DNA of 64,000 bases from Mycolicibacterium phlei (GTDB taxonomy: Bacteria > Actinomycetota > Actinomycetes > Mycobacteriales > Mycobacteriaceae), in contig NZ_CP014475.1 in the NCBI RefSeq assembly GCF_001583415.1, forward strand, positions 186,001 to 250,000, given 5' to 3'. Positions 61,294-64,000 of the stretch are shown here, in pieces. Every line of letters starts with the position of its first letter. Within the stretch, counting starts at the first letter, position 1. A model generated the notes under the pieces. The model had not been told where the DNA came from and did not search any database. It saw only the letters and a program-made list of their open reading frames with translations. A program made the translations under genes and the position numbers.

Positions 61294-61366
61294 GCGCCCG
61301 TAGCTCAACGGATAGAGCATCTGACTACGGATCAGAAGGTTGGGAGTTCGAGTCTCTCCGGGCGCG
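61294..61366 (+). tRNA. tRNA-Arg (anticodon ACG)
   Basis: A 73-nt tRNA: acceptor GCGCCCG with CGGGCGC, D loop CTCAACGGATAGAGC, anticodon loop CTACGGA with ACG, and T loop TTCGAGT. CCA is not encoded. It lies 38 bases after tRNA-Ser(GCU), and a terminator follows. Confidence 0.96.
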
Positions 61367-61390
61367 CTCTTCACTCATGCGTGACGGAAG

Positions 61391-61429
61391 CGCCCGCGAG
61401 AGAATAACTCGCGGGCGTTGCTGTTTTTT
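61391..61429 (+). terminator. Rho-independent terminator after the tRNA pair
   Basis: A perfect 10-bp stem CGCCCGCGAG/CTCGCGGGCG with a 7-base loop is followed within a few bases by a run of six T residues, 25 bases past tRNA-Arg. It should end transcription of both tRNAs. Confidence 0.88.
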
Positions 61430-61463
61430 CAACCCTCACGTTGACTCAGGGCGGGCACGGCGC

Positions 61464-62780
61464 CTAGGCGCCGGCCTCGAGCACTCGGCTGATGACCCCC
61501 GCCGCGCCCAGCAGGCGGTCGTCCTCGTGCTCCGGCAGCGACGCCAGCAGGCCCACTGTCGGCCTGCCGTTGCGCCCGCGCAGCGGCAGGCTCACCCCGC
61601 ACATGCCGAGGTAGCTCAACACCATCGTGGTTCGCAGCGTGCTCGCGTTGCACGCGTCGTAGCGGGCGGGCGAGGCGAGCAGGTCGTCGATGCGCGGCGG
61701 TTCGTGCCGCACCGTCGGGCACAGCAGCACCGCACCGGCGAGCTCCAGCCTCAGCTGCCTGCGCAGCGGGAGCATCGCCGAGCGCACCGCGCCGATCGTG
61801 CGCCCGGTGCCGACGTTGGCCGCCAGCCGTCGCCGGGTCGCCGGCTCCAGGGCGGCCGACGACGCGAGCAGCCGCCCGTAGCGCGCGTACGCCTCGGCGC
61901 CGACGATCGTGCCGAAGCGGTCCATCAGCCGCTGGGCCCGGTCCAGTGTGGTCAGCCGGACGATGTCGATCCGGACGTGCCCGCCCAGTGCGGCCAGCGC
62001 GCGCTCGAACGCGTGTCGGACTCCCGGCGTGCAGTCGTCGATCCACTCCCCGGCCGGGACCACCGCCCGCAGCACCCCGGTCGGCGCGGGGACCGGCGGC
62101 CGGTGCACGGCGAGCACCCGGTCGAGCGCCACGATGTCGTCGAGGGTGGCGGCCAGCAGTCCGACGCTGTCCAGCGTCGGCGACAGTGGCGCGAAATCGT
62201 GTGGGCCGTAGCGGTGTCGGCTGGCGCGGAAGCCGACGCACCCGCAGAACGCCGCGGGCACCCGCACCGATCCCGACGTGTCCGTCCCGACCGCGAGCGG
62301 TGCGACGCCCGCGGCGACGGCGACGGCCGCACCGGACGACGATCCGCCGGGCACCAGCGCCGCATCGTTCGGATTGACCGGTGTCCCGAAGATCCGGTTG
62401 ACGCCCAGGCCGGAGAACGCCAGCTCGCTCATGTTCGTCTTGCCGACGGTGACCAGACCGGACTGCTGTGCGCGCCGCACAAGGAAACTGTCCCGGCCGG
62501 CCGGCGGGTGGGCAGACCTGGCGCGTGAGCCCGCCGTGGTGACGGTACCCGCCACTTCGAAGACATCCTTGAATGTGATTGGTACGCCGTCGAGTTCACT
62601 TCGCCGCCGACCCTGAAGCCGGCGCTCGTCGCTGCGCCTGGCCTCGCGCTGCGCCCGGGCATCGGTGGTGACGATCAGCGCGCTGCGCACCTCCGGATCA
62701 CGGGCACGCTGCAACGCCTCCTCGCACCGGGCGAGGGCGGTGCCCTGATCGAGGGCCTGGTCGACGCGCATGATGCCCAT
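61464..62780 (-). CDS. Amidase signature-family amidase
   Basis: The 438-residue protein shows the amidase signature triad: Lys71 in TFKDVF, the cis-serine region GGSSSGAA (Ser147/148) and nucleophile Ser171 in TDTSGSVR. It hydrolyses an amide or ester bond in the cytosol. It is shorter than GatA and has a diverged C-terminus, so a role in tRNA amidation is unlikely. It is divergent from a DUF1989 (urea-carboxylase-associated) gene, which hints at nitrogen-compound breakdown. ATG 62780 or ATG 62771 may be used. Confidence 0.88.
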   Translation of the reverse strand: MGIMRVDQALDQGTALARCEEALQRARDPEVRSALIVTTDARAQREARRSDERRLQGRRRSELDGVPITFKDVFEVAGTVTTAGSRARSAHPPAGRDSFLVRRAQQSGLVTVGKTNMSELAFSGLGVNRIFGTPVNPNDAALVPGGSSSGAAVAVAAGVAPLAVGTDTSGSVRVPAAFCGCVGFRASRHRYGPHDFAPLSPTLDSVGLLAATLDDIVALDRVLAVHRPPVPAPTGVLRAVVPAGEWIDDCTPGVRHAFERALAALGGHVRIDIVRLTTLDRAQRLMDRFGTIVGAEAYARYGRLLASSAALEPATRRRLAANVGTGRTIGAVRSAMLPLRRQLRLELAGAVLLCPTVRHEPPRIDDLLASPARYDACNASTLRTTMVLSYLGMCGVSLPLRGRNGRPTVGLLASLPEHEDDRLLGAAGVISRVLEAGA

Positions 62781-62892
62781 GGACTGCGGATGCTAGGAGC
62801 CGACCGCACACCCCAGGGATATGCGAACCTCCGATCAAGGCCGCGCTTCGTTGTATGAACGTCCATTGGCGGGGGTGGTGCGCGCGGATTGA

Positions 62893-63537
62893 ATGGCGGC
62901 CATGGATTCGAGCAGCACTGTCGAACGCACCGTCGTGCCCCCCGGCGGGTGCCGCGCGGTCGACCTGGCCAGGGGACAACGCGTCCGCATCGTCGACGTC
63001 GAGGGCGGGCAGGTCGGCGACCTGTTCGCGTTCTCGGCGCACGACGTGGGTGAGTACCTGAGCGCCTCGCACACCCGCACCGGCGTGGGGAAGCTGTTCC
63101 CGGGTATCGGTGAACCGTTCGTGACGACGCTGCGGCGCCCGATCCTGACCCTGGTGGACGACACCTCCCCGGGTTGGCACGACATGCTGATCGCGGCCTG
63201 TGACCCCGAGCGCTACCGGGCACTCGGCGCGCCCGACCACGCCTCGTGCGCGGAGAACCTGCGTGGCGTGATGTCGCAGCGGGGACTGCCGCTGCCCGTG
63301 GTGCCGCAACCGGTGAACGTCTTCATGCGCATCCCGGTGGACGACGGAGGCACTCTGCGCTGGCTCCCCGCCATCAGCGGCGCCGGGGACGCCATCGAGT
63401 TCGTCGCCGAGATGGACTGCCTGGTCGTCGTGTCGGCCTGCCCGATGGACCTGAACGGCATCAACGGAGACGGCCCGACCGCGCTGGCCATCGAAGTCCT
63501 GTCACCCGCACCCGCCGAAATGGAGTCGACGAAATGA
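62893..63537 (+). CDS. DUF1989 / urea carboxylase-associated family protein
   Basis: The 214-residue protein has the family pattern: TVVPPGGCRAVDLARGQRVR at the N-terminus, EGGQVGDLFAF with the aspartate used in the predicted metal/oxygenase-like cupin site, and a C-terminal SACPMDLNGINGDGPTALAI. Relatives occur beside urea carboxylase, amidases and guanidine metabolism genes. It is divergent from the amidase (112 bp apart) and overlaps the following flavin oxidoreductase start (ATGA). The exact substrate is unknown. Confidence 0.87.
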   Translation: MAAMDSSSTVERTVVPPGGCRAVDLARGQRVRIVDVEGGQVGDLFAFSAHDVGEYLSASHTRTGVGKLFPGIGEPFVTTLRRPILTLVDDTSPGWHDMLIAACDPERYRALGAPDHASCAENLRGVMSQRGLPLPVVPQPVNVFMRIPVDDGGTLRWLPAISGAGDAIEFVAEMDCLVVVSACPMDLNGINGDGPTALAIEVLSPAPAEMESTK

Positions 63538-64000
63538 CCGAAACCGTGAATACCACCACCGCACACTCGCATCCGTCCCTGCAACCGGCCCGGATAGCGA
63601 ACCTGGAGTTGCATAACCGCCTGGCGGTCGCCCCGATGACCCGGGTGTCGGCAACCGCCGACGGCGTACCCACACCCGAAATGGTGGACTACTACGCCGA
63701 ATTCGGTCGAGGTGGCTTCGGCCTCATCATCACCGAGGGGATCTACCCCGACACCCTGCACAGCCAGGGCTACCTCAACCAGCCCGGACTGGCCACCGAC
63801 CGGCACGTCGACGGCTGGCGACGGGTCACGGACGCGGTTCACGCCACCGGCACACCGATCGTCGCCCAGCTCATGCACGCCGGCGCGTTGTCGCAGGGCA
63901 ACGCCTACGGCCTGCCCACCATCGCACCGTCGGCGATACCGCCGCGGGGCGCCATGATGGAAGAGTACGGCGGCTCAGGACCCTGGCCCACCCCGCGCGA
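63534..64000 (+). CDS. NADH:flavin oxidoreductase, Old Yellow Enzyme family, 3' end outside window
   Basis: The first 155 residues of an OYE-type (beta/alpha)8 barrel are present: NRLAVAPMTRVSATADGVPT, then FGLIITEGIYP and VAQLMHAGALSQ, all FMN-binding landmarks of the family. It reduces activated alkenes or cleaves N-methyl amines with NAD(P)H, depending on subfamily. The ATG overlaps the DUF1989 stop, so the two are co-translated. That makes breakdown of a nitrogenous or unsaturated compound plausible. Confidence 0.88.
   Translation, partial: MTETVNTTTAHSHPSLQPARIANLELHNRLAVAPMTRVSATADGVPTPEMVDYYAEFGRGGFGLIITEGIYPDTLHSQGYLNQPGLATDRHVDGWRRVTDAVHATGTPIVAQLMHAGALSQGNAYGLPTIAPSAIPPRGAMMEEYGGSGPWPTPR

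Overview
The window is about 68% GC and carries the mycolyl-arabinogalactan gene cluster of a mycobacterium. The layout matches a non-tuberculous, Mycolicibacterium-like genome. Relative to the M. tuberculosis map (about Rv3772 to Rv3818) it runs in the opposite direction. It has no IS1557/fadE35 block between accD4 and embB and carries two mycolyltransferase paralogues beside MPT51. Species cannot be named from the sequence alone.

Region 1 (1-6.4 kb): a 3'-truncated Rieske/metallo-beta-lactamase-fold protein, two tandem PlsC-type acyltransferases and a HAD phosphatase in an overlapping operon, a secreted PGRP-type amidase with LGFP repeats, and the repeat-rich surface protein Erp with its own terminator.

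Region 2 (6.6-27.2 kb), all plus strand: glf, glfT2, a PAP2 phosphatase, ubiA and aftB form a translationally overlapping galactan/arabinan operon. They are followed by an FbpC-like antigen 85, FbpA, MPT51, a DUF732-type lipoprotein, Culp6, and the mycolate condensation genes fadD32-pks13-accD4. A serine/threonine kinase follows, bracketed by three copies of a 62-bp palindromic repeat.

Region 3 (29-44.7 kb), minus strand: gtrA-like, dprE1, dprE2, aftA, embC, embA and embB, which make and polymerise decaprenyl-phospho-arabinose. A MocR-type regulator lies upstream and is divergent from an AhpD-like protein. Region 4 (45.2-51.4 kb): bpa-wzt-glfT1-wzm (galactan priming and export), then a desulfurase-like protein, a quinone oxidoreductase and a MarR regulator.

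Region 5 (51.45-58.5 kb) is an accessory island starting at a tRNA-Ser(UGA). It holds a tyrosine integrase, a 5'-truncated RNase A-like CDI toxin whose stop overlaps its predicted immunity gene, a second candidate immunity gene, small membrane proteins, a serine resolvase with a double-HTH partner, and small HTH regulators. Its right edge is a chimeric junction with a decayed type III polyketide synthase. Region 6 (58.7-64 kb): echA21, a lipoprotein, an aromatic aminotransferase, tRNA-Ser(GCU), tRNA-Arg(ACG) with a terminator, then an amidase, a DUF1989 protein and a truncated flavin oxidoreductase.

Together the core genes build the cell wall: UbiA and DprE1/E2 make the arabinose donor, Glf/GlfT1/GlfT2 the galactan, Wzm/Wzt export it, AftA/Emb/AftB add arabinan, FadD32/Pks13/AccD4 make mycolate, and the antigen 85 proteins attach it.
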